Positions 32,341 through 43,494 of a stretch of 64,000 nucleotides of DNA are shown piece after piece; the first letter of the stretch is position 1; each line of letters starts with the position of its first letter. The notes under the pieces were generated by a model. That model was given only the letters and a program-made list of their open reading frames with translations, had not been told where the DNA came from and did no database searches. Both the position numbers and the translations under genes were made by a program. Origin of the DNA: Linyphia triangularis (taxonomy: Eukaryota > Arthropoda > Arachnida > Araneae > Linyphiidae); assembly GCA_963978545.1 (NCBI GenBank), contig OZ021730.1, forward strand, positions 9,927,796 through 9,991,795, in the 5' to 3' direction.

Positions 32341-32524
32341 GGTTGGTTGGTTGTATTCAGATTATCTGGCGCCGTCAGCAACACGAGGGCTATAATGCGC
32401 CGAAACATTTCGTCATTTGACAAACCAACATACATTTACAAACACCCATGCCTAACACGGGACTCGAACCCGCAACCTCGCGGTCTAGAAGCCAGCACGC
32501 TAACCACTATACCGTTTGGTCGGC
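32341..32524 (-). mobile_element. tRNA-derived SINE copy 3
   Basis: Full length, inverted relative to copy 2 (tails facing). Flanked by the 11-bp duplication GACTGGACCTT (32330-32340 and 32525-32535). Confidence 0.95.
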
Positions 32525-32535
32525 GACTGGACCTT

Positions 32536-33178
32536 GGAATTTCGATTGGAGGACCATTAGTGGCACACTACAATTGCGACAGAGGACTCTCTTCACAGCG
32601 TAGGGTGATTTTTACGACTCTCGTCACAGCAGGGGGGAACAGATGAAAGTCCGAACACACTAATACTTTGTACTGCTAAAGAAAAGAAATACGCCTTGAG
32701 GATATACGAGTTGTCAAGGGACTGGAGGCCAAAAGTGAAAGTCAAACTGACCCAAAGTAATCCCCCTAACCCCAGTGCCTTTTCTCTCTTTTTGAATTGT
32801 ATGATAACCGTTTCAGTTACATTAGATAGCTCGTCAATCGACCTAATTATTTGTTTGGAGTTTGAGAGAGATCTTCCGGGCAAAAGTGGGGAATGTGTTC
32901 CGGGCAGAATGGGGAGCGCCTCCAGTGAAAGGAACGTCGCCTGCTGGTGTTGTGATGATCCTAGTCTATTTTATCCATGCTCTCACATTATCATACTATC
33001 CGAAAGAATAATCCCTCCTCCTCTCCCCCAGTAAAAAAAAAAAAAATATAGCACCGTTTTTTTTTTTAAACCCTGCAAATCCCCTTATTTTCTAACTACC
33101 CTCCAAAATACCCAATGTGCTATTAGTTGCTTGACATATGACAAGGCTGACACCGGACAAGCAACCCTGTTGGTCATA
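32536..33178. other. No gene recognised
   Basis: Open frames of 96-112 codons on both strands have no domain I recognise. Their overlap on opposite strands argues against coding. Confidence 0.3.
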
Positions 33179-33593
33179 CAAGGTTCCCACTCAAATTACA
33201 GAATGAAAATCAATGACTTTTAAGGACCTAATTAATGTTTTTAAGGACCTTTTGAAAATTTGTTTTCGAGCATCATGTCTCTATATAAATTTTTTATAAA
33301 GTATATTCTACTAAAACAGTTACAAGTTGGGGCATGCGTAATACAAATATGTCAGAAAATTTCGATACAGTGCGGATAAGTGGCGGTCACGCGAGGATAG
33401 CAAGTCTGAGTTGTATTTTTATAAATTTTGCAGTTGGACAACATACACAAAAATTAAGGACTTTTAAGGACCTCTAAGCATTTTCAAGGACTTTCAAGCA
33501 CCTCTAAGCATTTTCAAGTACTTTCAAGGCCTTGAAAATAGGTTAAAAAATATTAAGCACTTTTAATGACTTTCAATGACCGTGGGAACCCTG
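33179..33593. mobile_element. MITE with CAGGGTTCCCAC-type ends
   Basis: Left end CAAGGTTCCCAC, right end GTGGGAACCCTG. The interior has tandem-like phrases (TTTTAAGGACCT, TTTCAAGCACCTC) near both ends. TCATA occurs directly on both sides (33174-33178 and 33594-33598), a 5-bp duplication. hAT-like ends, but the duplication is shorter than 8 bp. Confidence 0.65.
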
Positions 33594-34424
33594 TCATAGA
33601 AAGAGCTTATGACCAGAGGTGGCTAATTTTTTTCTTTTTCCAGAAAAAAAAAGCATTTCTAAAATTCAGAAATTTGTCAAATCGGAAGTCTACTATAGTT
33701 CAACTTCTGCTCTAAATTATTAGTTTTCATTTGACCTAACCAGACTTCCTGTACATTAATATCAAAGCTTATTTATTTAAATAGTTAGTAAAATAAAGCC
33801 AATTTCAGTGACATTTTGTTAATACATCGATCCAAAATATTTTTCGTCTTTAGATTTTTTCAATCTAGTTTCCATTTCTCAAATTCAGATTATTTTTTTA
33901 AAATGACTTATTTGAAATAAACAGGTACAAAAATTCTTTTCTTTATTTTAGGTAGATCGTCACAGTTTAATCCAGGTGTTCTAAATGAAAGAGACTGTAA
34001 TGGTTATTTAATATCTACCTGGTGCAAAGCTGGCTTCAAAGCAGAAGAGGCTGTTTGTTTTGTCTGCTCTAAAACTATCATCTGTTCTCATCATGGAGTA
34101 ACAGCAGTTAAAAGACATGCCAGTAATAAAAGTCACATCGATAGCTGTTTGAAAGTTCGTGATATTAATGGTCGTATTAAGAAATCCCAACAACATATTG
34201 GAGATAGTTTCAATTTAACTACTAATTCTTATGCAGATTAAGTTACGAGAGCTGAGATTTTATTTTGCACTTCCGTAGCTGTACATAACTTGCCGTATAC
34301 TTATGCGGATGGATAGTGTTACATTGCTATTTCCTTCAATGTTTGAAGATAGCAAAAGATTTTAAGTGTAAAAGTTCCAAATTATCATATGTGATTTCTG
34401 AGGGACTTGGGCCTTTTTTAAAGA

Positions 34425-34605
34425 TTGGTTGGTTGTATTCAGATTATCTGGCGCCGTCAGCAACACGAGGGCTATAATGCGCCGAAACATTTCGTCATTT
34501 AACAAACCAACATACATTTACAAACACCCATGCCTACACGGGACTCGAACCCGCAACCTCGCGGTCTAGAAGCCAGCACGCTAACCACTATACCGTTTGG
34601 TCGGC
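34425..34605 (-). mobile_element. tRNA-derived SINE copy 4
   Basis: Full length, inside the hAT relic. Duplication CCTTTTTTAAAGA at 34412-34424 and 34606-34618. Confidence 0.95.
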
Positions 34606-34973
34606 CCTTTTTTAAAGAGAAACTCACTAAAGAAATTTACAAAAATCAATGCCATTATTGCATTCAAATTGATGAAACTCCTGTACCAGAGATGAGAGTG
34701 CAACAGTTGGACATTCTGATACGATATTTTTGTGGAAAAAAAAGATGAAATTGTTATCCGCCATTGGGAAACCTGCCAAATAGGAAGTGCTACCGCAGAT
34801 AACATTGTTTCATGTGTTGAAAACTCTTTACAATGTTTACCCAAGGGTAAACTTTTAAATGTATTTTCTGATGGACCTAATGTGATAAAAGCTTTAAAAA
34901 AAAAATTATAAAATTTCATCCAGATTTGCTGGACATTGGGGAGTGTGTACTGCATAAAGTCCACAATAGTTTT

Positions 34974-35156
34974 GGTTGGTTGGTTGTTTTCAGATTATCT
35001 GGCGCCGTCAGTAACACGAGGGCTATAATGCGCCGAAACTTTCGTCATTAGACAAGCCAACATACATTTACAAACACCCATGCCTAACACGGGACTCGAA
35101 CCCGCAACCTCACGTTCTAGAAGCTAGCACGCTAACCACTATACCGTTTGGTCGGC
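34974..35156 (-). mobile_element. tRNA-derived SINE copy 5
   Basis: Full length, inside the hAT relic. Duplication CCACAATAGTTTT at 34961-34973 and 35157-35169. Confidence 0.95.
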
Positions 35157-35392
35157 CCACAATAGTTTTGTGTATGGATTAAATACTTTTGATGAATCAG
35201 ATTCATTTCATATATCAAGCTTTAATTTTATATATAAAAAAAATATTGTATTACTTTATAGAAATTATCCTATTCACTTAAAAGAATGATCCTTTTAAAA
35301 CCATCGTGTAAGCGACGTTTAAAAAAGAAAAAAATGTGAAATATATTTAGAATGAAATTTTTTTACTTAAAGTGTGTTTAATTTTACAATAG

Positions 35393-38145
35393 GTTTGCAC
35401 CATCTGCTCGAAACGTTTTACACACAAGGGTCATCTAAATCGACATTTGAAAACACATTCTGGAATAAAGGACTTTACCTGTGGTGTATGCAGTAAGACA
35501 TTTACCACTAATTCAAATCTTTCCCGACATCTGGGAGGTCATATGGAAAATCCACCCACGTTTGATTGTCCTGAATGCGGTCAACAATTTCAAAGGAAAG
35601 ATTTCATGCAGCGACATTTACTTACACATAGTATGAGGTTTCCCTGTTCTGATTGTGGCGAGTTCTTCAATACAAAACAGAATTTAAATAATCATATGAA
35701 GATTAAACACCCTAAACCCATTAAGAGGAAATCTCAAACCATACCTCAGCCGAACAAGCGTCAAAGGGTCTCACGAGAGGCGCTTGATGTCTTTTCAGTT
35801 TATACTATTTCACCCTCTAACCCTAAAGATGATTTACTATCTTTTTTAAATGCATCAAGAGGTGAAATGAGAGATTTCCTCATAGCAGAAATTGAAAGCA
35901 AACGGGCGATAAAATGGTATATAACTACAGAATTGCTTCTCAGTAGGGACGGGGCAGATGGCGAGAGGGAGTTTATGACGGGACATTTTCGATCAAGATG
36001 TACTATTGAACTAAATACTGAAATAAATGATGAGCACATTGGGAGTGCTATTGTCAAAGTTTTAGCCTCCTTTGAGGACTTTTTACAGAATGGATCTCGA
36101 TGGGAGTTGGAAGAACTTCGACATCTTGAAGTTCGCACTGCAAAGTATCATCCACTAGCAGCCTCCACCTATGTCCCCCTTCCTCCAAAAATTGCAGCTA
36201 AAAAAGCTGTACTTAATATAGAAAATAATGATGATAAATGTCTTGTTTGGTGCCTTTTAGTCCACAAGTTAAAAATTGATCGTTTAAATCATGCTAATCG
36301 CGTGAATCACTATCTACTCCATGAAGGTGATATTAAGTTGGGAAATGTGGACTGTCCAGTACCCATTTCAAAAATTCATAAAATAAAAGACCTAAATAAT
36401 GTTAGGATTAATGTATTTGGCTTTGAAGAAGAAGTTTTTCCGCTTTACATTTCAAAGTGTGATGATGAAGATTGCCTTAATCTCCTCCTCATCAGTAATA
36501 ACGATCAGAGGCATTATTGCCTAATACGAAATATGAGCAGATTGTTAGGACATGTAACAGAGCATGATGGTGCTTTGTTTTATTGTTATAGATGTCTTCA
36601 TCGCTTCAGTGCAGCTCGCTTGCTATCAGCACATTTGCCCTACTGTAAAGAGCATGTAATACAACGAGTTGAAATGCCATCTGAAAAGGATAAGATATTA
36701 CATTTTAAGAACATTCATTACCAGCACCCTGTACCCTTCATCATTTACGCTGATTTAGAAGCCATAATAACTCCCATATCCACATGCCAACCTAATGAAG
36801 TTAGCTCGTACACAGAGAAGATTTCTAGACATGATGCCTGCGGTTATGCATATATTGTTATTAATGAAAGAGGCGAAAGTGTTAAACCAATTCAAGTGTA
36901 CAGAGGTCAGGATGCAGTGTCTCATTTTCTAAAAGCACTTATTCAAGAAAAGGAGGACTTAGCTAGAAGACTTAGAGTAAATGCTCCTATGAAAATGACA
37001 ACTGCTGATTATAAAAAATTTAGAAATGCAGTCAATTGTACTATTTGTGAAAAACCTCTAGAAGATTCTCGTGTCCACGATCACTGCCATTTAGCTGGCA
37101 TGTTTCGTGGTGCTCACACAGTAAGTGTAATATCTAATTTAAGCTTTCGAAAAAGATCCCAGTGGTATTTCATAACCTCAAGAAGTATGATGCACATCAT
37201 ATTATACAGAAACTTGGGGAAGTGAAAGATCACCAATTTTCCGTCATAGCAAACAATATAGAAAACTACATTTCCTTCAGTCTTCAAAAAGAGCATTTAG
37301 GTTTAAGGGTAGCATTACAATTTATCGACAGCTTACAGTTTCTCCCAACTTCATTGCAAAAACTTGTAGAAAATTTAAATGAAGATGACTTTCACATTCT
37401 AAAAGAAAATATGCCACATACTCATCTCCATTTATTACTGCGCAAGGGAGTCTATCCGTATAACTACATATCATCATTTGATAAATTTGAAGAAACATTT
37501 CTTCCGCCTCCTGAAGCTTTCCACAACGATTTAACTGGGGAGGATATTTCATCTGCTGATTATGATCATGCTCAGAAGGTCTGGAATGCTTTTCACATTC
37601 GCAATTTAGGTGAATATCACGACCTATATGTTAACAAGGTAATTTCACACCCTCTCTCAAACTTGTTCCAAATCTTAGAAATAAGAAAAATTACATAATT
37701 TATCATAGAAACTTACAATTTTATCTATTACTGGGGTTGAAAGTGGTGAAGGTTCACAAAATTTTGAAGTTTAGTCAGAAGCCTTGGTTGAAAAAGTACA
37801 TTTGAAAAAAACTTTTTTAAATTAATGAACAATTCTGTATACGGTAAGACAATGGAAAATGTGAGGGGTCATATTGATCTCCAACGTGTCAATGATAAGA
37901 AACGTGCTGAAAAATTAGTTGGAGCACCAACATTTAAATCGTTCAAGATATTTCAACATGAACTTGTAGCTGTACAAAGGTTGAAGAATAAAATTATCTT
38001 CAACAAGCCAATTTACGCAGGGTTTGTGATTCTTGAATTAAGTAAACTCATAATGTACAAATTTCATTACAACTACATTAAAGAGATCTATGGTGATCGG
38101 GTAAACTTGCTATTTACTATTGCTATTACGTCATCAAGGTCATTT
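35393..38145 (+). pseudogene. C2H2 zinc-finger / exonuclease / endonuclease VII-like / family-B DNA polymerase fusion, broken
   Basis: Opens after an acceptor-like TTTTACAATAG. Four C2H2 fingers come first (about 35399-35715), then a long region without a named domain, a further CX2C...HX3C finger-like segment (near 36580), an exonuclease-like YADLEA motif (near 36750) and an endonuclease VII-like metal site (CTIC, then VHDHCH, near 37040-37090). A frameshift near 37155 moves the reading to 37156-37639. After an apparent loss of the central palm the frame resumes at about 37660-37805. A stop and a shift follow, then the NNSVYGKTMENVR polymerase motif at 37825. The expected DTDS motif C is absent where the match ends near 38110. 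Such protein-primed-type polymerases occur in Polinton-like and linear-plasmid-like elements. Inactive relic. Confidence 0.7.
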
Positions 38146-38204
38146 CAATGTCGTCTCTCGGTCCCTCCTCATGGAACAGAACTGTCAATTCCTTACTACT
38201 GAGC

Positions 38205-38886
38205 TAGCACAATTTGCGCAAATATCCGTTCCTCGGCAGGCAGTGGTAGTATGACCAAAACTTTGATATTTGAAACAGCGCATAGGGCTGGGAATGTTAG
38301 GAAGGACTGATCATCTAAGATATCCAGCATAGACATGAGAGGGAAGATAAGGACTATTGAAGGTAAGTATTGTGTGTTTTGATGATACAATATCAGCTCC
38401 TTTTTTAATTGTAATCTTTTTAACATTAGTAACTCCTTGGTCGGAAAGTCCCTCAAGGATTTCTGTTTCTTCAACTTTTTCCAGGTCAGTTTCAGATATA
38501 ACGACTCTGCTCGAGTTCAAAGTCTTATGAGGGGACACTGAGATGTTAATGGAAACAAGCTGTGTAGCTGACAAGAAGCAGTTAGATTGAAAGTCATTGG
38601 TAGTCTCAATCAAAAAATCGGCGGACTTTAGTTTTTTCATAGACTGTAGTTCCCCACCAATTCCTTGAAAGCCTTTCTGAATAAGAAAAGGTGACAACTT
38701 TCCCAGAGAATGTTCAGGTGAAGTGACAATAAGAAATTTCGGCAATATATCAGTGCAAGGTTTCTTTTCGATTACGATAGGTTAGTAACACGTTTCTTTG
38801 ATCTTTTATTGTTTTCTTTAGTCAATGGTTCATTAGTGTGTAGTGGAATTAGGCCTCCACTATAGCTCGTAGAGAGAAAAATCCAT
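38205..38886 (-). pseudogene. LINE F ORF1 fragment
   Basis: An early stop follows MDFSLYEL. Further on, a 144-codon frame (38745-38311) matches the conserved ORF1 domain (GKLSPFLIQKGFQGIGG, LKSADFLIETT, GVTNVKKITIKKG). The next part, after a stop, shows a degraded knuckle with Tyr for Cys (CFKYQSFGHTTTAC) and the start of another (CANCAS). Not functional. Confidence 0.8.
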
Positions 38887-39055
38887 TAAAAAAAATCCTT
38901 AAACGCTCACAGTAGATCCCCACCCACTATCGGGTTCAACATGGGTAGCAGCCACCGGTCGACTAGAATTTCCCCAGGCACGGCGCTTACTAGGGGGTAA
39001 TGTACAACGAGGTCGTCCCATGAATATCACGGTTCTTACCCTAAAGCAGTAAGCA

Positions 39056-40820
39056 ACACTAACGGCCGTAGTTTCCCGAAATCTCAACCTCGCTACTATA
39101 ACCCTGAGTTCATAAGCTCTGGGTCGAAAGCCTTGACCCGGGGTTAAAAAAACGGTAGTCTTCGGGATTTTCAATGCGGAGCTATTCGACTCGAAGCTTA
39201 TGAACTCAGAGTTGAAGGACAGCTTGCTATTGGTCTAGAAGTGTCATGTGATTTCCGTTCCCAGAATGCTTTGGTCTTGTGTTTATCTTGTAGTTTGTTG
39301 TCATCTTGTGTTTCACGTAGTTTGATTGAAAATGGATTCCACTTTGGCAAAAAAAAAAAAACCAACGAGCCCTGTACACTCCGTACGAAAAGAATCTGTT
39401 GTTGGAGTTGATTCAACAACGGATTAGCATAATCGAGTGTAAAGAAACGAACAAGACTTTTTTTTCCCAGAAGAACGCGGCATTTGTCGCTGTCACGGAA
39501 GATTTTAATACTTCTTTAAATATTACGACAAAACGGTCTGTGAAACAAATCCGCGAGTGGTATAAAGCCAGTAAGAAAACTGCCGGTGGTAAAGTCGCCA
39601 ACTATCGTCAGAAGATGAGAGCCACCGGCAATTGCTCATCTGCAGTGGATATACCCTCCGGATTTGAAGACCGTTTAATAGACATTCAAATTTTGACAAT
39701 GCCTTTGACGACGCCCTATGACAGCGACACGTTGCCGTCAGAAATTCTGGTTGCTGAAAATTGTAAGTATTTTCTATAATATATTTCATATTGTGAATTT
39801 CTTTAGAATCTTAGACTCTTTTAGAATATCTAATAGTCATTAGTCTGCTCAGAAAGATGCAATAAAATCTAATGTACAATGCAAAATTGTTTAATGAAAC
39901 TATTGATCAATATTACATAAAGGTGCGACCTTAAGTTTTACTTAAGATTCAATAAAACACTTTACTTTTGGGTAAAAGCCCGACCATTCTTGCTTTCCGT
40001 AACATTGCAAAACATTTTTACCACATGCAGACATAAGTGTTTAGCAAAATATTTCATTCGCTCAAATCTTAGTTACTGTGCATAAGATTGAGAATGTATG
40101 ATTCATAAACTGCTCCTTTTCTCTAGTATTTTATTTCAAAAATAAATTAGCAAGATAACAATGCGATCAAAGTCTCTTTCATTGTTTGACAAGACGTTTG
40201 GTGATTCATTTTAAATACAAATCTTCTTGAAGTATAAGATAAGAAGTAGCATACCATTATTTCTTGTATTATTATTCCACAAAAAAATTATTCTGTTTTA
40301 ACTCAGCCATACTTTTTGGTGACTTAGAAAGAGCAGCGGTACTTAAAAGCTTTTTTGGATTGTGTATATTGGTGTTATAAAAGAAAAGTGCTGGGAAAAG
40401 AAGTGTATATTTGTATCGTTGCTTTTTTTAAACATGTATAATACTTATAAAAATTAACGCAAGTATTTTTCCCCACAGCTGGTGAAATTGAAGTCGTACC
40501 GGATATTTACCCTCAACCGTTGTCTCTGGTATGTACTACATTTTTTTACAAATTTGTTCTGCTTGCCGGGTAGTGATTCTTCATTCTTTTGATAGGATTT
40601 CCTTTTTGTTTACTTTTTCACAAATCTCAGAAAATCCTGCTTTTTTTCTAAAAAAAAATCTATCAATTTTACAAAAATACTAGTGCTTGAAATACCTTTA
40701 CAAATATTATTAAATAAATGAGTCATATGCACTGATAAGATTGGATAGGGGTTTTTTTTGCACTGACTTTATTTGTCAAAACTCTTTAACTTTTCTTTCA
40801 TGCGTCGCTTAAAATTTTCA
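39056..40820 (+). mobile_element. DNA-transposon fragment encoding a Myb/SANT protein, inside LINE F 5' UTR
   Basis: The left part starts ACGGCCGTAGTTTCCCG. It carries an inverted pair (ACTCTGAGTTCATAAGCTC against the reverse of its partner near 39200), a leader, and a two-exon Myb/SANT gene. About 630 bp at its left are repeated at 45635-46280, proving a mobile unit. Right boundary and target duplication not found. Confidence 0.55.
39332..40528 (+). pseudogene. Myb/SANT-like DNA-binding protein, copy 1, two exons, frameshifted
   Basis: ATG at 39332. A frameshift in an A-run near 39355 separates MDSTLAKK from the main frame, which reads RALYTPYEKNLLLELI, QQRISIIECKE, NTSLNITTKRSVKQIREW and YKASKKTAGGKVANYRQKMR. 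This fits the Myb_DNA-bind_5 fold. Exon 1 ends at T|GTAAGT (39762). Exon 2 (40479-40528, after CCCCACAG) encodes SGEIEVVPDIYPQPLSL up to a GTATGT donor; later exons are not seen. Myb/SANT proteins of this type accompany Harbinger-type transposases. Partner role inferred. Confidence 0.6.
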
Positions 40821-41191
40821 GGATCCCATTTTCCGCCCTTACGGGTCTCCCGCACACGGCAAACATGCAGGTCAGTCAAGAAATCTGACAATATTAAATA
40901 AAAGAAAATATAAGTCAAGTGAAAAAAATATGGGATTTAATCAAAAGAAGATATTGTAACAAAAAGTTAAAAAACCAAAATCATGTTGAATGGGAAAAAG
41001 TAATTGCATACAAAAAACTGAATGCTGTTCACTAGTTAGGGCCATCACAATGAGGATAGAAAAGGAAAAATACTAGGCCCAGCTAGGGTACCTTGGGTTC
41101 GCCAAGCCAGTACTCGCAAGATGCAAGCCCCTGAGGGGCTCATCGCACATACGTAAGGTGGATACGATTACCACGATGCGGTTTTCTTCTG

Positions 41192-41410
41192 ATGAAGTAT
41201 CGGGTACGCGCAAAAGCAATTGGAAATCGTCTCAAACGGCCCGACGTCGACAGTTTCACTATGTTTCTATACAATATTAGGAACATCGCGCATATGCAGG
41301 GCAGGATGGTGAGTTATCACGATGTGAGTTTGCTGATGAAGTATCGCGCAAAAGCAAATGGAACTCGTTTCAAACGGCGCGGTGTCGACGGTATCAATAC
41401 GTTTTTATAG
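41192..41410 (+). repeat. Two-copy direct repeat, about 140 bp period
   Basis: GATGAAGTATCG...GCAAAAGCAA...CGTCTCAAACGGC recurs at about 41190 and 41333 with roughly 80% identity. The 72-codon frame across it shows the same duplication in protein. Function unknown; it lies between LINE F and a gag relic and could be retrotransposon leader sequence. Confidence 0.5.
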
Positions 41411-41640
41411 TATCTTAGGAACACCGCGCATGAATCGTGGCTCGGATTTCGTCCTTGTAGTGCTAGGCAAGCATCGTCAAAAGAGATCGTGATGTATCGG
41501 TTTTGAGAAAATAATGACACCGGTTTGACGATGTTGATTTCACACCGGTTTTTGACGATGTATCGATGCATCGCCCAAGCCTATTAGTCAGAACTGAGAT
41601 ACGTAAACAGAATTTGGTCGGTAGTCTAAATCATACAAAA

Positions 41641-42871
41641 ATGGCACCGGAAAATATTGAAATGGGAAGCGCAAGCAAAATAAATGGTTTGGCTTTATTA
41701 ACTGTAAATTTTGAAGGCAGTAAAGATAAAACTAAATTTTTCTTCAGGCAATTCGACGAGGTAGCGTTACTTGCAAAGTGGAAAGACTCCAATATTAACT
41801 AATTTACGATATTAAAATCTAAATTAAAAGGCAACGCGCTTCGATACCTCATGTCAGACAGGGAACCGATGAACTCGTAAAGTTACTACTTGGTTAGAGA
41901 CTAAATTATGGATTTCTTCAGAGATGAATTAGATGTAGGACAATGTCAATTGGATTTTTCCAATTGCCAGATGAAACAAAACGAATCAATCAAAATGTTT
42001 GCGCATAGACTCATCGTAGCATCTAACAAATATTTGGGCACCTCTCAAACAGAAATTTCACAGGATACGAGAGAGGTAATAGATAAGCTCAGATTATCAA
42101 AATTCGTGGGCTTGCTTCTACTCGAAATACAAAGGAACGTATTTAAAATGAATCCTAAATCTTTCCAACAAGCTATCGAAATAGCAAAGAACTCCCAAAT
42201 GGCCATTGACAATGTTGCTAAATGAAAAATTAATTCGTTAAAATTAGAAAATTCGTACACACAATTAGAGGGGCAGCAAGCACAACAAGTTAATCAAATG
42301 ACCAACAATCAAAATGATGCAATGTTATTTGTGTGGAGTGTCAGGTTGGTTGTTTTCAGATTATCTGGCGCCGTCAGCAACACGAGGGCTATAATGCGCC
42401 GAAACTTTCGTCATTAGACAAGCCAACATACATTTACAAACACCCATGCCTAACACGGGACTCGAACCCGCAACCTCGCGGTCTAGAAGCTAGCACGCTA
42501 ACCACTATACCGTTTGGTCGGCTGTGGAGTGTCAGGAGACCATTTCTCAACGGAATGTGAGGTTTTTAAAAAAATGATTAATATACCTCACCAGAATAGA
42601 CACGACTAGCAGTTCCCGAACACTCAGAACAAAAGGGCTAGCTTCTCTGGACAACGAGGTAGTTTTAAGGGAAACGTAGCTCAGAATAGGTATTCTAGGT
42701 ACCAAAATCAACATTTCTGAGGAAATTATAGGCAAAACAGAGGGCGAAATTTCCATCAAAACAGAGGTAGCGCACAGCATCATTTTTTAGGGGTAGAACA
42801 ACAAGACATGGATAATATCCTTAGAAGAAAGCGTTCTATAAACTGTGCCATTAAAGGATTCGATGAAGGAA
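41641..42871 (+). pseudogene. LTR-retrotransposon gag relic with zinc knuckle, split by SINE 6
   Basis: MAPENIEMGSASKINGLALL begins a gag-like frame that stops at 41802. The reading continues out of frame (TILKSKLKGNALRYLMSD) and again at 41908-42225 with MKQNESIKMFAHRL and a long helical part. A CX2CX4HX4C knuckle (C-Y-L-C-G-V-S-G-D-H...C) lies at about 42324 and is interrupted by a SINE. Continues to 42871 with HHFLGVEQQDMDN before LINE G. No pol region. Confidence 0.6.
42345..42522 (-). mobile_element. tRNA-derived SINE copy 6
   Basis: Full length, inserted in the gag zinc-knuckle codons. Duplication TGTGGAGTGTCAG at 42332-42344 and 42523-42535. Confidence 0.95.
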
Positions 42872-43230
42872 GGTTGGTTGGGATTTTACGGCACAAGGGC
42901 TTCACTAGGGCCACTCTGCGCCAAACAGGAGTAATTTTCTAAAAATTAAGTTTATTCAATACTAAGATAAAAACAATTGAGCAATAAACATCGTTAAATG
43001 ATTAAAATTTTATAGAAGACTATAAAAACCAACATCTTTTAAAAATGCATAAAGATTTCGATGAGGTGGTAATGATAAAATTGTTGGCAATGATGGATGA
43101 TTCGCATTAAAATATCGAAGTCTGATGTTGTTAAAAACAGGACATTCACTTAAAATGTGTAAAACAGAAAAAATAATTCCACAGGAATTGCATGTGGGAA
43201 CATCTTCTGCCAGCAGAAGATGCACGTGGG
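42872..43230 (-). mobile_element. LINE copy G, family 2, 3' fragment
   Basis: Encodes only the last 71 codons of ORF2 (43225-43010), including the CNSCGIIFSVLHILSEC knuckle, then the 3' UTR, a hairpin variant (CGGCACAAGGGCTTCACTAGGGCC, split here as CGGCACAAGG and GCTTCACTAGGGCC) and a CCAA tail. 5'-truncated; no clear target duplication. Confidence 0.85.
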
Positions 43231-43312
43231 GTTATTTTTGGGGTTATTTTTAAATTTAAATACCCTTACACGCAAAATAATGCTTTTTATTTGAAGTTAA
43301 CATTAAATTGTG

Positions 43313-43494
43313 GTTGGTTGGTTGTATTCAGATTATCTGGCGCCGTTAGCAACACGAAGGCTATAATGCTCCGAAACATTCGTCATTAGACAAGCCAACA
43401 TACATTTACAAACACCGATGCCAAACACGGGACTCGAACCCGCAACCTCGCGGTCTAGAAGCTAGCACGCTAACCACTATACCATTTGGTCGGC
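43313..43494 (-). mobile_element. tRNA-derived SINE copy 7
   Basis: Full length. Duplication ACATTAAATTGTG on both sides (43300-43312 and 43497-43509). Confidence 0.94.

Larger units (their letters stand above)
33952..35200 (+). pseudogene. hAT-like transposase relic, interrupted by two SINEs
   Basis: After an acceptor-like TTTATTTTAG, the first segment (33952-34241) has a zinc-finger-like CFVCSKT...HASNKSH region of the BED/U1 type and ends in a stop. Degraded pieces follow (34242-34424, 34606-34973 and 35157-35200). They encode IQIDETPVPEMRVQQLDILIRYF and FSDGPNVIKAL, motifs of hAT-type catalytic cores, then DIGECVLHKVHNSF. A frameshift lies near 34735. SINE copies 4 and 5 split it with perfect target duplications. 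Family call from motifs; not functional. Confidence 0.6.
38205..41138 (-). mobile_element. LINE copy F, diverged relative of families 1 and 2, 5' part only, split by a Myb-encoding element
   Basis: The 5' end CCCCTCAGGGG is at 41138. The 5' UTR (41138 to about 40821) includes sequence matching the B/C/D UTR (GGATCCC...ACGGGTCTCC). The UTR resumes at 39055 and leads to ORF1 at 38886. Everything beyond the second zinc knuckle is missing, so the 3' side was lost by deletion, the reverse of the usual 5' truncation. Confidence 0.75.

Noticed and set aside
32696..33034. 112-codon + frame as a gene
   Set aside because: No domain, a similar-sized frame on the opposite strand, and no splice or promoter support.
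41192..41410. 72-aa repeat protein
   Set aside because: Two degenerate copies of a DNA repeat. The second copy reads through the same frame only because the spacing allows it; no domain.
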